DNA from: Ignavibacteria bacterium | Lineage (GTDB): Bacteria > Bacteroidota > Ignavibacteria > Kapaibacteriales > UBA2268 | Length of the DNA: 35,806 bases | Direction of reading: 5' to 3' | Assembly (NCBI GenBank): GCA_016844745.1 | Contig: JAERMQ010000071.1 | Coordinates: forward strand, 1 to 35,806 | Shown: positions 15,638 through 24,147 of the stretch, one piece after another | Numbering within the stretch: the first letter of the stretch is position 1 | Layout: each line of letters begins with the position of its first letter | The notes under the pieces: model-generated | What the model saw: only the letters and a program-made list of their open reading frames with translations | Told to the model about the DNA's origin: nothing | Database searches by the model: none | Translations under genes and position numbers: made by a program

Positions 15638-18600
15638 ATGAATGACAAAATTTGTACTTTTGAACTATCCTTAATTGCAATAATATTATTAATCATATCA
15701 CATACAGCATCGGCAACCGAACGTATAAAAGGACCGGAAGGCGAGAACATTCTTGCTATGGAATTGATAACCGAAGGGAATACCCATATAAGATTAATCA
15801 TTTCATCTCAAATGTTGTTTTCTGCCCGATTAACCGGAACAGGTAAATGGAGCGCAAATAAATTACTATTCGAAGAGAAAAACGGTTCTATTCAGGGTTT
15901 TACAGTTGTCCGAAATGATACGGGTAATATCAGGTCAATTTATGTAGTCAATAGCAAAAATAAACTATATAAATTCAAGTACAATATTGCTTTGGATTTT
16001 CTGCAGTCACAATATGATACAATGGATGGTCCGTCTTTAGCAAATGGATTAAAGCAATTATTGGTTTTGGATAAAATTTATTTAATGGCATACAATGCCA
16101 ATACCAATATGCCAAATATTTTCGTTAGCCGTGATGACGGAAAAAGCTGGTATATTGATAACATTTTTACAAAAACCGGCTCAAATTTTAATGTTCGGGA
16201 AATGTTCTTTGATTCATTAAACAATTTTATTGTATTAAGTTTGCAGTATATTTTTATAAGACCTATTGATAAGGATACATTTAACCTGATTGATTTGAAA
16301 TCTGCTCAATTTCCATCAACCTTCTTCATTGACAGAAAAAATGCCATTCATATATCAGCTAATAAAAAACCTCATTTATTTACAACAGATTACGGTATAA
16401 TCTGGCAAACTGATACAATTGGATTATCCGGAACGAGTATTAAAAATTTTGCCGAAGATAGTTCAGGAACATTGTATGCTTACGGTTCGAACAAATTATT
16501 TGCGAAAGCCGATTCAAATTCAAATTGGAAATTATGCAGTCAGGAAATCATTTCAATTTTAAATTCCGCTAATTCGGTTAATGATTTAAAAGCAGGGAGA
16601 ACTCTTGAAATAGCGTTGCCATTCGGTATTTTTTCAAGCAGTGATAAAGGGAATTCATGGAATAGCTCCACTGATGGTGTGCCTGCATGTAAGTTCTATG
16701 GACTTCAATTTACATCGGATAGTAAAGCATTAGCCAGCACGGGATTAGGTATTTTTCAATTAAATCCAACGGATTCCTCCTGGGTTAAAACAGAGCCTAA
16801 GAATGGATATTTATCCGGCAGGTTATTATACAAAGACCTCATTGGAAATTATTATTATCCGGGAAATAGTACGGGTAAAAGTTATAATCCTTTTGTTGTC
16901 AGTTCTGATGGCGGGATTAATTGGAATATTGATTCAGCCGGAATTTACAGAGTCCCTAATCATTCCGGACAAGTTATGTCAACTGTATTTATTGATGAGA
17001 AAGGTGGGCAGCACATAGCAATCGGTAAAACAAATACCTCGAATACAATTGGAGCATTGGTTTTTTCAAAGCTGAAGCAAGGTAATTGGGTTATTGATAC
17101 AACAGGATTGAGCCTGCCTTTTGCAGGCGGAAATGATAGTATTACCATCAATCTTTTTTCATCCGATAAAAAAGGGAATCTATATTTCAGTACATCCCAG
17201 ATTGTTGGTGGTAATTCAATGTTTGTTACGAATGTTTTATTTAAACGACCAATATCCGGTGGAACATGGCAAAAGGAAGTGACAGAACCAATTCTTAATA
17301 ATTTTACAGGTATAGCTGCAGATAAGTCCGGGGGATTTTTTATTTCTACAAGTAGCAACACTCCTGAAGGCTCAAATATCTATTATAAAACAAGTAAAAC
17401 CTGGGAAAAAATTTCTACTCCACCTCCGTCAGCAATTGATGCCAAGTTTATTGCCTTAGATTCATCGGGCATTGTCTATGTCGTTTATGCAAACAGATAT
17501 ACCAATAGGGGGATTTATTCAACCAGCGACAGAGGTAAAACATGGTTGTTTGCAGGTTTGGATAATGTACAGGTAAATGGATTAACAGCCGAAGGTAATA
17601 ATATGTTTGCCTATACTGATAACGGAATATATATCTTATCGAGCCGGGCTGTAAAATTCCCGAAAACCACAGTCAAACCTAAATATATTGAGTTTGGCAC
17701 TCTTCCGGTTAATCAAATAAGGGATACAACAATAATCTTAACCAACACCGGTGAAGATACCCTGAGAGTTTCTTCGTTCACATCAAATGCAAATGAAATT
17801 AAATTTTTAAACACAATAAAATATTTGGCTCCCGGAAAATCCGACAGTTTAAAAATCAGGTACCTGCCATCATCAATCGGCAAATACAAACCTCAGGTAT
17901 TAATCCAAAGCAATGATTACAACCTTACAGTATCAATCGATGTAAATGTAATCCTGCCCCCGGACCCGCCGGTGATTAAATTGAACCCGAAATATATTGA
18001 TTTCAAAGATGTAGATATTTACTCAGGCAAGGATACCATCGTCACCATCACTAATATTGGCAAGGATACACTGTTTGTGAAAGATGTTTCCGTATCGAAT
18101 ACAAAATTCAATATCCAAAAAAAGGTATTTAATATTTTATCAGGAGACAGTACAACCTTCAAAATCACATTTTATCCTAATGATACATCATTTCAAAAAG
18201 GATTAATAATTTTCATGGGTAAATTCCTACCCGATACGATTTATGTAAGTGGAAAGGGTGTAATTAAACCCTATATACCCCCTTATACAATAAAACCTAA
18301 TATTATTAATTTTGGAAAACTACAGATTGGAAATTCGAAGGATACCATTATTGAAATTACTGCCAACAATGATTATGACGTAACAATCGATATGATTCTG
18401 CTATACACTGGCTTTTTCAATATCTACCCCAATCACCTAAATATTTATGCCGGAGAAACATTAGAATTAAAAGTTACTTTCTCACCACCCTATGAAGGAT
18501 TGGTTAGGGAAAGAGCCAGCATTGTACCGTCAACAAGAGATTCATTGATTTTAATTGGGGAAGGAATTAAAAAAAGTGGTATTGAGGATAATTCTCATGA

Positions 18601-18919
18601 AACTCAGCCAAACTTAAAGTACATTGTATCTCCTAATCCCGTTGGAGCAATGCTTAATTTAAAATTTATCAATACATCATCATACTCATCCGATGACTCG
18701 CAGTCATCGGATGAGTGCTTTAAATCGGATATTCCCTGTAATTGCAGAATCAGCATTTTCAATATACTTGGAATCCTAATGAAATCAGAGAATATACAGT
18801 TATCATACGGCGAATCACAAGTACAAATAGAAACCGGATTGTTCAATCCAGGTGTTTATTTCATCAGTATGGATGCTAATGGAAAAAGAGAGTTCCTAAA
18901 ATTCGAAAAGGTGGAGTAG
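15638..18919 (+). CDS. Large secreted T9SS client: Asp-box propeller plus three ASH-like domains (copy 1)
   Basis: 1093 residues. A signal peptide (LIAIILLIISHTASA) ends just before TERIKGPEG. Residues ~30-675 contain many Asp-box motifs (VSRDDGKSWY, SSSDKGNSWN, VSSDGGINWN, STSDRGKTWL), as in two-component or sortilin-like propellers. Three ASH/choice-of-anchor-like Ig domains start near 685, 787 and 889; the first two share the NTGEDTLRV / NIGKDTLFV phrase and the third begins NFGKLQIGNSKDT. From about 1000 there is a type A T9SS sorting domain (VSPNPVGAMLNLKF ... GVYFISMDANG ... FEKVE). Its paralog lies 422 bases downstream. Unlike that paralog it carries a ~16-residue insert rich in S and D in the sorting domain, made by a 33-bp palindrome. 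Ligand unknown; surface or extracellular role inferred. Confidence 0.88.
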   Translation: MNDKICTFELSLIAIILLIISHTASATERIKGPEGENILAMELITEGNTHIRLIISSQMLFSARLTGTGKWSANKLLFEEKNGSIQGFTVVRNDTGNIRSIYVVNSKNKLYKFKYNIALDFLQSQYDTMDGPSLANGLKQLLVLDKIYLMAYNANTNMPNIFVSRDDGKSWYIDNIFTKTGSNFNVREMFFDSLNNFIVLSLQYIFIRPIDKDTFNLIDLKSAQFPSTFFIDRKNAIHISANKKPHLFTTDYGIIWQTDTIGLSGTSIKNFAEDSSGTLYAYGSNKLFAKADSNSNWKLCSQEIISILNSANSVNDLKAGRTLEIALPFGIFSSSDKGNSWNSSTDGVPACKFYGLQFTSDSKALASTGLGIFQLNPTDSSWVKTEPKNGYLSGRLLYKDLIGNYYYPGNSTGKSYNPFVVSSDGGINWNIDSAGIYRVPNHSGQVMSTVFIDEKGGQHIAIGKTNTSNTIGALVFSKLKQGNWVIDTTGLSLPFAGGNDSITINLFSSDKKGNLYFSTSQIVGGNSMFVTNVLFKRPISGGTWQKEVTEPILNNFTGIAADKSGGFFISTSSNTPEGSNIYYKTSKTWEKISTPPPSAIDAKFIALDSSGIVYVVYANRYTNRGIYSTSDRGKTWLFAGLDNVQVNGLTAEGNNMFAYTDNGIYILSSRAVKFPKTTVKPKYIEFGTLPVNQIRDTTIILTNTGEDTLRVSSFTSNANEIKFLNTIKYLAPGKSDSLKIRYLPSSIGKYKPQVLIQSNDYNLTVSIDVNVILPPDPPVIKLNPKYIDFKDVDIYSGKDTIVTITNIGKDTLFVKDVSVSNTKFNIQKKVFNILSGDSTTFKITFYPNDTSFQKGLIIFMGKFLPDTIYVSGKGVIKPYIPPYTIKPNIINFGKLQIGNSKDTIIEITANNDYDVTIDMILLYTGFFNIYPNHLNIYAGETLELKVTFSPPYEGLVRERASIVPSTRDSLILIGEGIKKSGIEDNSHETQPNLKYIVSPNPVGAMLNLKFINTSSYSSDDSQSSDECFKSDIPCNCRISIFNILGILMKSENIQLSYGESQVQIETGLFNPGVYFISMDANGKREFLKFEKVE
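18684..18716. repeat. 33-bp nested palindrome inside a coding sequence
   Basis: Same ACTCAT-type element with centre CGC, lying in frame within the sorting domain of the gene at 15638-18919. It encodes SSDDSQSSDE. The tandem paralog lacks this stretch (its NPSNYIGDCRIS aligns across the insert), so the element was probably inserted here after or at duplication without breaking the frame. Confidence 0.9.
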
Positions 18920-18931
18920 AGTCTGAATATT

Positions 18932-19038
18932 TGTCTGAACTTTGATTTATTTGATTTGTATGATTATTGTGACTATTTTAAATTTTTGCAGAATCAATCA
19001 TCCTAATCAATAAAATCAGGAAAATCAAAGTTCAGACA
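18932..19038. repeat. Inverted repeat with GTCTGAACTTTGATT ends
   Basis: Outer 16-bp arms TGTCTGAACTTTGATT (18932) and its complement (19023-19038) match exactly; the inner part is imperfectly complementary (TTTGATTTG / CAATCATC words). A homologous element is at 22582-22690, at the same place after the paralogous gene. Non-coding; may act as a bidirectional transcription stop. Confidence 0.85.
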
Positions 19039-19059
19039 TCATTTAATAATTAATAAAGA

Positions 19060-19140
19060 AACCTCACCCTAACCCTCTCCAAAGGAGAGGGAATAAGAAT
19101 AATAAATTCCCTCTCCTTTGGAGAGGGTTAGGGTGAGGTT
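19060..19140. repeat. Perfect inverted repeat with CCTCACCCTAACCCTCTCC arms
   Basis: Arms of 35 bp (19060-19094 and 19106-19140) are fully complementary around an 11-bp spacer. Each arm includes CTCTCC-AAA-GGAGAG, itself a small hairpin. This is a dispersed intergenic palindrome type; no coding capacity. Only one copy is seen in the window. Confidence 0.9.
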
Positions 19141-19257
19141 CTATAAATGATTTAAAATTATTTTCATTTTTTTTGAGACTTTTTCACCTTTTTTGTGTCT
19201 ATATAAAATGTAAATGTACAAAAATGAAAAAAGTTTTTGAAAATATGTTAACTTTTT

Positions 19258-19290
19258 ACTCATCCGATGACTGGAAGTCATCGGATGAGT
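19258..19290. repeat. 33-bp nested palindrome, ACTCAT type
   Basis: 33 bp with perfect 15-bp arms around GGA, placed 50 bases before the start codon at 19341. Position and flanks (ACTTTTT before; ATGAATAT and GAGGAATAATTTAATATT after) match the copy at 15557, so it was duplicated along with the gene. Confidence 0.9.
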
Positions 19291-19340
19291 ATGAATATAG
19301 AGGAATAATTTAATATTTTTTAATATATAGAGAAATACCA

Positions 19341-22300
19341 ATGAAAACCAAAATTATTATTTTTAGTCTTTTTCTTACAATATTTTTTTTATTTTTCGCA
19401 AAACAATCAGCATCGGCAACCCATCGCATAAAAGGTCCCGATGGCGAACGCGTCAAAAGTATTGAATTAATAACCGAAGGGAACACCCAAGTAAGATTAA
19501 TTTCTTCCGGCAGCTCGCTATATTCTGCACGGTTATCAGTTACAGGCATCTGGACCAAAAACAAATTGCTTTATGATGAACCAACAGGTACAATTGCAGG
19601 CTTTTCCCTAATCCGTTACCAAACCGGTAATATCAGAAATATTTATATTTTTAACGGCGATAATTTTGTGAAGCTCAGTTACAATGTTTCATTAGATACC
19701 ATGCTTTCTCAAACTGGTAATTTTAATAAACCGGCTGGCTCAACAAGTTTTATCAAATTAATTGTATGGGATAAAATATACTTCATGTCTTATAATAATT
19801 CGAACGGATTACAGAGAATATACAATAGCAGCGACGAAGGAAAAAGCTGGGAAATTGATACTATTTATAGTGATAAGGGTTCTACCTTTAATTATATGAA
19901 TATGTTTTATGATTCAAATAAGAATTTGTTCTTAATGGGTTTCCAGACCATTTATGTCAGGTATGCAGGTAATGATACATGTAAAGCAGTTACTTTTGGT
20001 GGGAATTTTTCGCCAAGGGTCCTCTTTATTGATAGGAACGATGTTCTTCACGTATCAGGTACCAACAGGCCTCATTTAACATCTACCGATATAGGTAAAA
20101 CATGGCAACTCGATACAAACGGCTTATCAGGCGCGGTCATTCAAAACTTTGCAGATGACTCATCGGGAGCTATGTATGCTTTTAGTCCGTACAAATTATT
20201 CGTCAAAGAGAATGCAAATGCCAATTGGAAAATGAGCAGCCAGGATGTTAATTCAATTTTTAATATGGATAACCGGATAACTGATTTCAAATCAATAAGT
20301 ACTCTTGAAATAGCTTGTAATATTGGAGTATTATCAAGCAACGATAAATGCAATTCAATTTATAATTCCACGAGCGGAGTGCCGGCTAAGAATATTAGTG
20401 GTCTTCAATTTTTCTCCAATGGCAAGGTTGCCGCAAGTACCAGCTTAGGCATTTCTTTATTAAATCCATCGGATTCATCCTGGACAAAAACCGAACCTAA
20501 AAGCGGCACTTTAACCGGAAGGCAACTATACAAAGACCTGCTTGGAAATTTATATTATATAGGTAATTCGGTAGGAAGTAAATATGGTGCTTTCTTCGTC
20601 AGCTCGGATGGTGGTAATAACTGGTTTAATGATTCATTAGGTTTTGAATTAATCCCTTTAATGGTAAGCGGAGCAAAGTCAATTGGTTTTATTGATGAAC
20701 AGGGCGGTCAGCACATGGCAATAGGCAAATCAATTCCATCCTCCACAATTAGTGTAAGGAGATTTTCGAAACGCTACCAAGGCACTTGGGATTTAGATAA
20801 TTTAGGCTTTGGCTTTCCGAATCCTAATGATAAAGATAGTACAACAATTAATCAATTTGCTTCTGATAAAAAAGGCAGCTTTTACTTTAATACTTACCAG
20901 ATGTTCAGTAGTGGACAGGTAGGAAACAGTAAATTATATAAACGCCCAATCACTGGCGGTTTATGGGAAAGTGACAAATTAGATTTATCGCAGAATATCA
21001 TTTCCGGTTTTGCTACCGATAATTCAGGTGTTCTTTATGCCTCAACCTATGCAAATCCGATTGATGGTTCCATGATATACTACAAAGGTAGCTCAGGTTG
21101 GGAGAAGCTTCCATCAATTCCTGCATCCGTCATTGATGTTAAAACCATCGCCGTTGACTCAGCAGGAACTCTTTATATTGTTTATGCGAATAGTGCTACC
21201 AACCGGGGTATTTATGCGACAGGCGATAAGGGAAAGACCTGGATGTTCGCCGGTTTAGATAATATCACTGTGAACGGTTTGACTGCCGATGCAAATTATA
21301 TGTTCGCATATACAAATAATGGGATATACCAACTATCGAGTTCGCCGGCACTATTCCCAAAAACAACAGTTAATCCTAAGGCAATTGATTTTGGTAATAT
21401 AATTTATAATCAATCTAAAGATACGTTAATCAAATTCACCAATACCGGTAATGATACTTTGAGATTCGATTTAGAATACTCAAACTCTAATGACATTATC
21501 ATCCTCAGCCAGATAAAAAATATTCCTCCCGGCAAATCTGATAATTTGAATATCAGGTTTAAAGCATCCAGATTTGGGAACTTCAATTCCCAAATATTGA
21601 TTCAAAGCAACGATTTCAGGATTACAATTAATCTTCAGGCAAATGTTGTCCTGCCACCTAACCCCGCAGTTATTAAACTTAGCAATAAAACAATAGATTT
21701 TCAAGAGACCTATACATATTCAGGTAAAGATTCAACCTTTATTATTACTAATACCGGCAAAGACACCCTTATTGGGAATATTATTACATTGGGAACAAAT
21801 ACGAAATTCAATTGTAATCCAACCACATTCAAAGTGTTATCTGGGGAAAGTAAAAAAATAGGAATAAACTTTTATCCAACAGATACTTTCCCACAAAATT
21901 CAAAAATTATGTTCTATGGGAATTTTCTTCCGGATACCATGACTGTAAGCGGCAAGGGAGTTACTAAACCTTTTGTGCCTACTTATATTTTAAGTAAAAA
22001 GGTAATTGATTTCGGCAAGATGGAACTTGGAAGTTCAAAAGACACCGTTATTCAAATTACCGCCGATAAAGAAAAAGACGTTCAAATCATTATGATATTA
22101 ACTTATTCCGGATTTTTCACAATTACCCCCAACAACCTTTTCATACCGGCAGGTGATTCGAAGGATTTGAAAATAAATTGTTCCCCACACTATGAAGGAG
22201 TAGTTCGGGAAAAAGCCACAATAAATCCATCTAATGGCGATTCACTGATTTTAATTGTCGAAGGGATTTTGAAAAACAGTGTCGAGGATGGCACTCAAAA

Positions 22301-22571
22301 TGGCAGACATTCGTTAAACTGTTCTCTATCGCCAAATCCGGTTGGCTCGGTTTTAAATTTAAAAATCAATAATCCCTCAAATTATATTGGCGATTGCAGG
22401 ATTAGCATATATAACATTGTTGGAATTCAGGTAAAGACTGCCAAACTTGAACTTTCTTCTGGAGAGCAGCAGACTCAAATACGTGTCGGGATGTTGCCTC
22501 CCGGAGTTTATTTTGTTAGCATCGATGTCAATGGAATAAGGGAATTTCTCAAGTTCGAGAAGGTGGAGTAA
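19341..22571 (+). CDS. Large secreted T9SS client: Asp-box propeller plus three ASH-like domains (copy 2)
   Basis: 1076 residues, the tandem paralog of the preceding gene. The signal peptide (IIIFSLFLTIFFLFFAKQSASA) precedes THRIKGPDGE. Asp-boxes include NSSDEGKSWE, VSSDGGNNWF and ATGDKGKTWM. Three ASH-like domains start near residues 680 (DFGNIIYNQSKDT), 783 and 888 (DFGKMELGSSKDT). The sorting domain runs from about 996 (LSPNPVGSVLNLKI, GVYFVSIDVNG, FEKVE). One Asp-box of copy 1 (SSDKGNSW) has become SSNDKCNSI here, so blades are diverging. Upstream (~180 bases) and downstream (~110 bases) non-coding DNA is also shared with copy 1. Function unknown; likely displayed or released by T9SS. Confidence 0.88.
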   Translation: MKTKIIIFSLFLTIFFLFFAKQSASATHRIKGPDGERVKSIELITEGNTQVRLISSGSSLYSARLSVTGIWTKNKLLYDEPTGTIAGFSLIRYQTGNIRNIYIFNGDNFVKLSYNVSLDTMLSQTGNFNKPAGSTSFIKLIVWDKIYFMSYNNSNGLQRIYNSSDEGKSWEIDTIYSDKGSTFNYMNMFYDSNKNLFLMGFQTIYVRYAGNDTCKAVTFGGNFSPRVLFIDRNDVLHVSGTNRPHLTSTDIGKTWQLDTNGLSGAVIQNFADDSSGAMYAFSPYKLFVKENANANWKMSSQDVNSIFNMDNRITDFKSISTLEIACNIGVLSSNDKCNSIYNSTSGVPAKNISGLQFFSNGKVAASTSLGISLLNPSDSSWTKTEPKSGTLTGRQLYKDLLGNLYYIGNSVGSKYGAFFVSSDGGNNWFNDSLGFELIPLMVSGAKSIGFIDEQGGQHMAIGKSIPSSTISVRRFSKRYQGTWDLDNLGFGFPNPNDKDSTTINQFASDKKGSFYFNTYQMFSSGQVGNSKLYKRPITGGLWESDKLDLSQNIISGFATDNSGVLYASTYANPIDGSMIYYKGSSGWEKLPSIPASVIDVKTIAVDSAGTLYIVYANSATNRGIYATGDKGKTWMFAGLDNITVNGLTADANYMFAYTNNGIYQLSSSPALFPKTTVNPKAIDFGNIIYNQSKDTLIKFTNTGNDTLRFDLEYSNSNDIIILSQIKNIPPGKSDNLNIRFKASRFGNFNSQILIQSNDFRITINLQANVVLPPNPAVIKLSNKTIDFQETYTYSGKDSTFIITNTGKDTLIGNIITLGTNTKFNCNPTTFKVLSGESKKIGINFYPTDTFPQNSKIMFYGNFLPDTMTVSGKGVTKPFVPTYILSKKVIDFGKMELGSSKDTVIQITADKEKDVQIIMILTYSGFFTITPNNLFIPAGDSKDLKINCSPHYEGVVREKATINPSNGDSLILIVEGILKNSVEDGTQNGRHSLNCSLSPNPVGSVLNLKINNPSNYIGDCRISIYNIVGIQVKTAKLELSSGEQQTQIRVGMLPPGVYFVSIDVNGIREFLKFEKVE

Positions 22572-22581
22572 AGTCCGGAAA

Positions 22582-22690
22582 TTGTCTGAACTGTGATTTA
22601 TTTGATTTGTATGATTAATATGATTTTATTAAATTTTTACAAAATCAATCATCATAATCACATAAATCATGAAAATCATAGTTCAGACAA
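22582..22690. repeat. Inverted repeat, second copy of GTCTGAAC type
   Basis: Arms TTGTCTGAACTGTGATT (22582) and AATCATAGTTCAGACAA (22674-22690) pair with one or two mismatches, and the interior is partly complementary. It is homologous to 18932-19038 and lies at the same distance after the paralogous gene. Confidence 0.85.
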
Positions 22691-22745
22691 CTTTTGAAAA
22701 TATTTATTAAAGGATTCAGCTATGAAATCCTCATAAAACAAAACT

Positions 22746-22808
22746 AATAATTCATAATTCATAATTCATAATTTATAATTTATAATTCATAATTCGTAAT
22801 TCGTAATT
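22746..22808. repeat. Short AT-rich tandem repeat (TAATTCATAAT words)
   Basis: About seven units of 7-9 bp built on TAATTCA, TAATTTA and TAATTCG lie immediately 3' of the ABC ATPase gene (minus strand). Low-complexity, non-coding. It could be a slippage-prone tract, with no regulatory meaning visible. Confidence 0.75.
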
Positions 22809-22811
22809 GTT

Positions 22812-23585
22812 TCAGAGGTATCTCGCTAAAAACTCCTGCACTGTTTCGTCGCCCGAAGCCCGCATTTCATCGGGTGTGCCGAAGAATTGTACCTTCCCGT
22901 TATTCAGCATGGCAACATTGGTTGCAATGCGGAAAACCGAAAACATGTCATGGGTAATTACCAACGATGTAACATTGAATTTGTGTGCAAGCTGGTATAT
23001 CAGGCTATCGATTTGTATTGATGTAACGGGGTCTAAACCCGTAGTAGGCTCATCATAGAAGATATAATCAGGTTCGCCCACCAAAGCACGCGCAACACCC
23101 ACACGCTTTTTCATACCGCCTGATAAATCCGAAGGCTTTTTATTACGAAGAACCTGCCATTCTTTTTCAAAGTTCTCAATATCACCGTTATCAGGAGAGG
23201 GGAGCAAGCCTACGGCAGATAAAACCCGCTGTGCTTCTACGGTTAGCTTCTCTATATCTTTCTCGCCATGCTCGACGAGGCTAATCACAATATTTTCAAA
23301 AACGGTCATTGAATCGAACAATGCTGACCCTTGGAATACATATCCGATTCGGCGCCTCAAATCGAAAAGCTCATTTTTGTTTAAATCGCGAATTCTTCTG
23401 CCATCGACCAATACTTCGCCTTCGTCAGGCTCCAGTAGTCCTATGATATGCTTGAGCAGAACACTTTTACCGCAGCCGGATTTACCAATTACGCACATTG
23501 TTCCGCCGGCTGGGATTTCCATATCGACGCCGTCTAAGACCAGCTTATCGCCGAAGGATTTATGCAGGTTTTTTATTTCAATCAT
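22812..23585 (-). CDS. mlaF: ABC transporter ATP-binding protein, MlaF-like
   Basis: 257 residues, a full ABC ATPase: Walker A GKSGCGKS (34-41), Q-loop in YVFQGSALFDSMTVFENI, signature LSGGMKKRVGVARAL, Walker B YIFYDEPTTGLDP and switch His in VITHDM. The stretch LFDSMTVFENI and the LSGGM-KKR variant are typical of MlaF/Ttg2A, which powers phospholipid trafficking between the two membranes with MlaE and the MCE protein MlaD. A ~18-residue insert before LSGGM (NGDIENFEKEWQVLRNKK) is a local feature. The permease and MCE genes are not adjacent in this window; upstream on this strand there is a 458-base gap to 24044. The family call is firm; which lipid it moves is inferred. Confidence 0.88.
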   Translation of the reverse strand: MIEIKNLHKSFGDKLVLDGVDMEIPAGGTMCVIGKSGCGKSVLLKHIIGLLEPDEGEVLVDGRRIRDLNKNELFDLRRRIGYVFQGSALFDSMTVFENIVISLVEHGEKDIEKLTVEAQRVLSAVGLLPSPDNGDIENFEKEWQVLRNKKPSDLSGGMKKRVGVARALVGEPDYIFYDEPTTGLDPVTSIQIDSLIYQLAHKFNVTSLVITHDMFSVFRIATNVAMLNNGKVQFFGTPDEMRASGDETVQEFLARYL

Positions 23586-23677
23586 TAGCTTAAATATATC
23601 TTTATTTATTATTCAGATTTACAAAATACAAAAATAAATAAAAGAAGAATGATATAACTAATTTGTTCCATTTAATC

Positions 23678-23744
23678 CTCACGTCAAGAGTTCCTCTTGA
23701 CGTGAGAGCCTAATCCTAACGTCAAGAGTTCCTCTTGACGTGAG
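23678..23744. repeat. Two tandem hairpins with TTC loop (GTCAAGAG family)
   Basis: Element 1 (23678-23706) has perfect 13-bp arms CTCACGTCAAGAG around TTC. Element 2 (23716-23744) is a near-exact copy with one change (CTAACG). Including flanks they form a 38-bp direct repeat. They lie upstream of the ABC ATPase gene (minus strand) in the gene-free stretch 23586-24043. The rest of that stretch is AT-rich, with no other feature I can support. Confidence 0.85.
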
Positions 23745-23797
23745 AGCCTTAAAAACATGAAGTAATTATCCAATAGATGTGTGCATATTACAAGAAA

Positions 23798-23822
23798 CGA
23801 GTCAAGAGGAACTCTTGACTCG
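23798..23822. repeat. Hairpin related to the GTCAAGAG family
   Basis: Perfect 11-bp arms CGAGTCAAGAG around GAA. The GTCAAGAG/CTCTTGAC core is shared with the tandem pair at 23678-23744, while the outer bases have changed on both arms together (CTCAC to CGA). Confidence 0.85.
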
Positions 23823-24030
23823 AGGAATATTTTTATGTTGCCTAATTCATCAAAAAATGTAACTTTTTACATTTTGAACTGTTTATTGAATATTGGAGAA
23901 ATGCTGAATTAAATTTGGAAATAAGTTTTATTTGTTATAAATTAGTTTTCGAATTATTAGTAAGACCAGACGACGCAGTTTTAGTAGTTTATTAAATTTT
24001 TTTAAATTAAAATTTTCTTAGTCACAACCA

Positions 24031-24124
24031 AAGAGGTGTTCTCATGTTTGCAAAAAAACTTTTCAGAAGGGTTTCAAAAATTTCACCCCCCCCCCCACAA
24101 ATGTCTCTATTTATTCATTATTAA
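24031..24124 (+). promoter_or_regulatory. RBS and out-of-frame leader of the surface-protein gene
   Basis: AAGAGGTG (24031-24038) lies five bases before an ATG at 24044. From there 26 codons read MFAKKLFRRVSKIS, then prolines from the C tract, and stop at 24122-24124. The basic leader is what a signal peptide N-region should look like, and the hydrophobic part that should follow it is in the frame of the big gene at 24148. Adding one C (or removing two) in 24086-24096 would join the two into one frame with no stop between. No comparable RBS precedes the ATG at 24148. Confidence 0.75.
24086..24096 (+). repeat. 11-C homopolymer tract
   Basis: Eleven consecutive C residues, in an otherwise AT-rich region, within the 5' end of a surface-protein gene. 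Tracts of this length are prone to slipped-strand mispairing. At 11 C the gene's leader is out of frame; 12 or 9 C would be in frame. Confidence 0.9.
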
Positions 24125-24147
24125 CGAAACTTAATTCGTTAATAATC

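Noticed and set aside
23678..23822. CRISPR array
   Set aside because: Only three hairpins with uneven spacing, no constant spacer length and no cas genes nearby.
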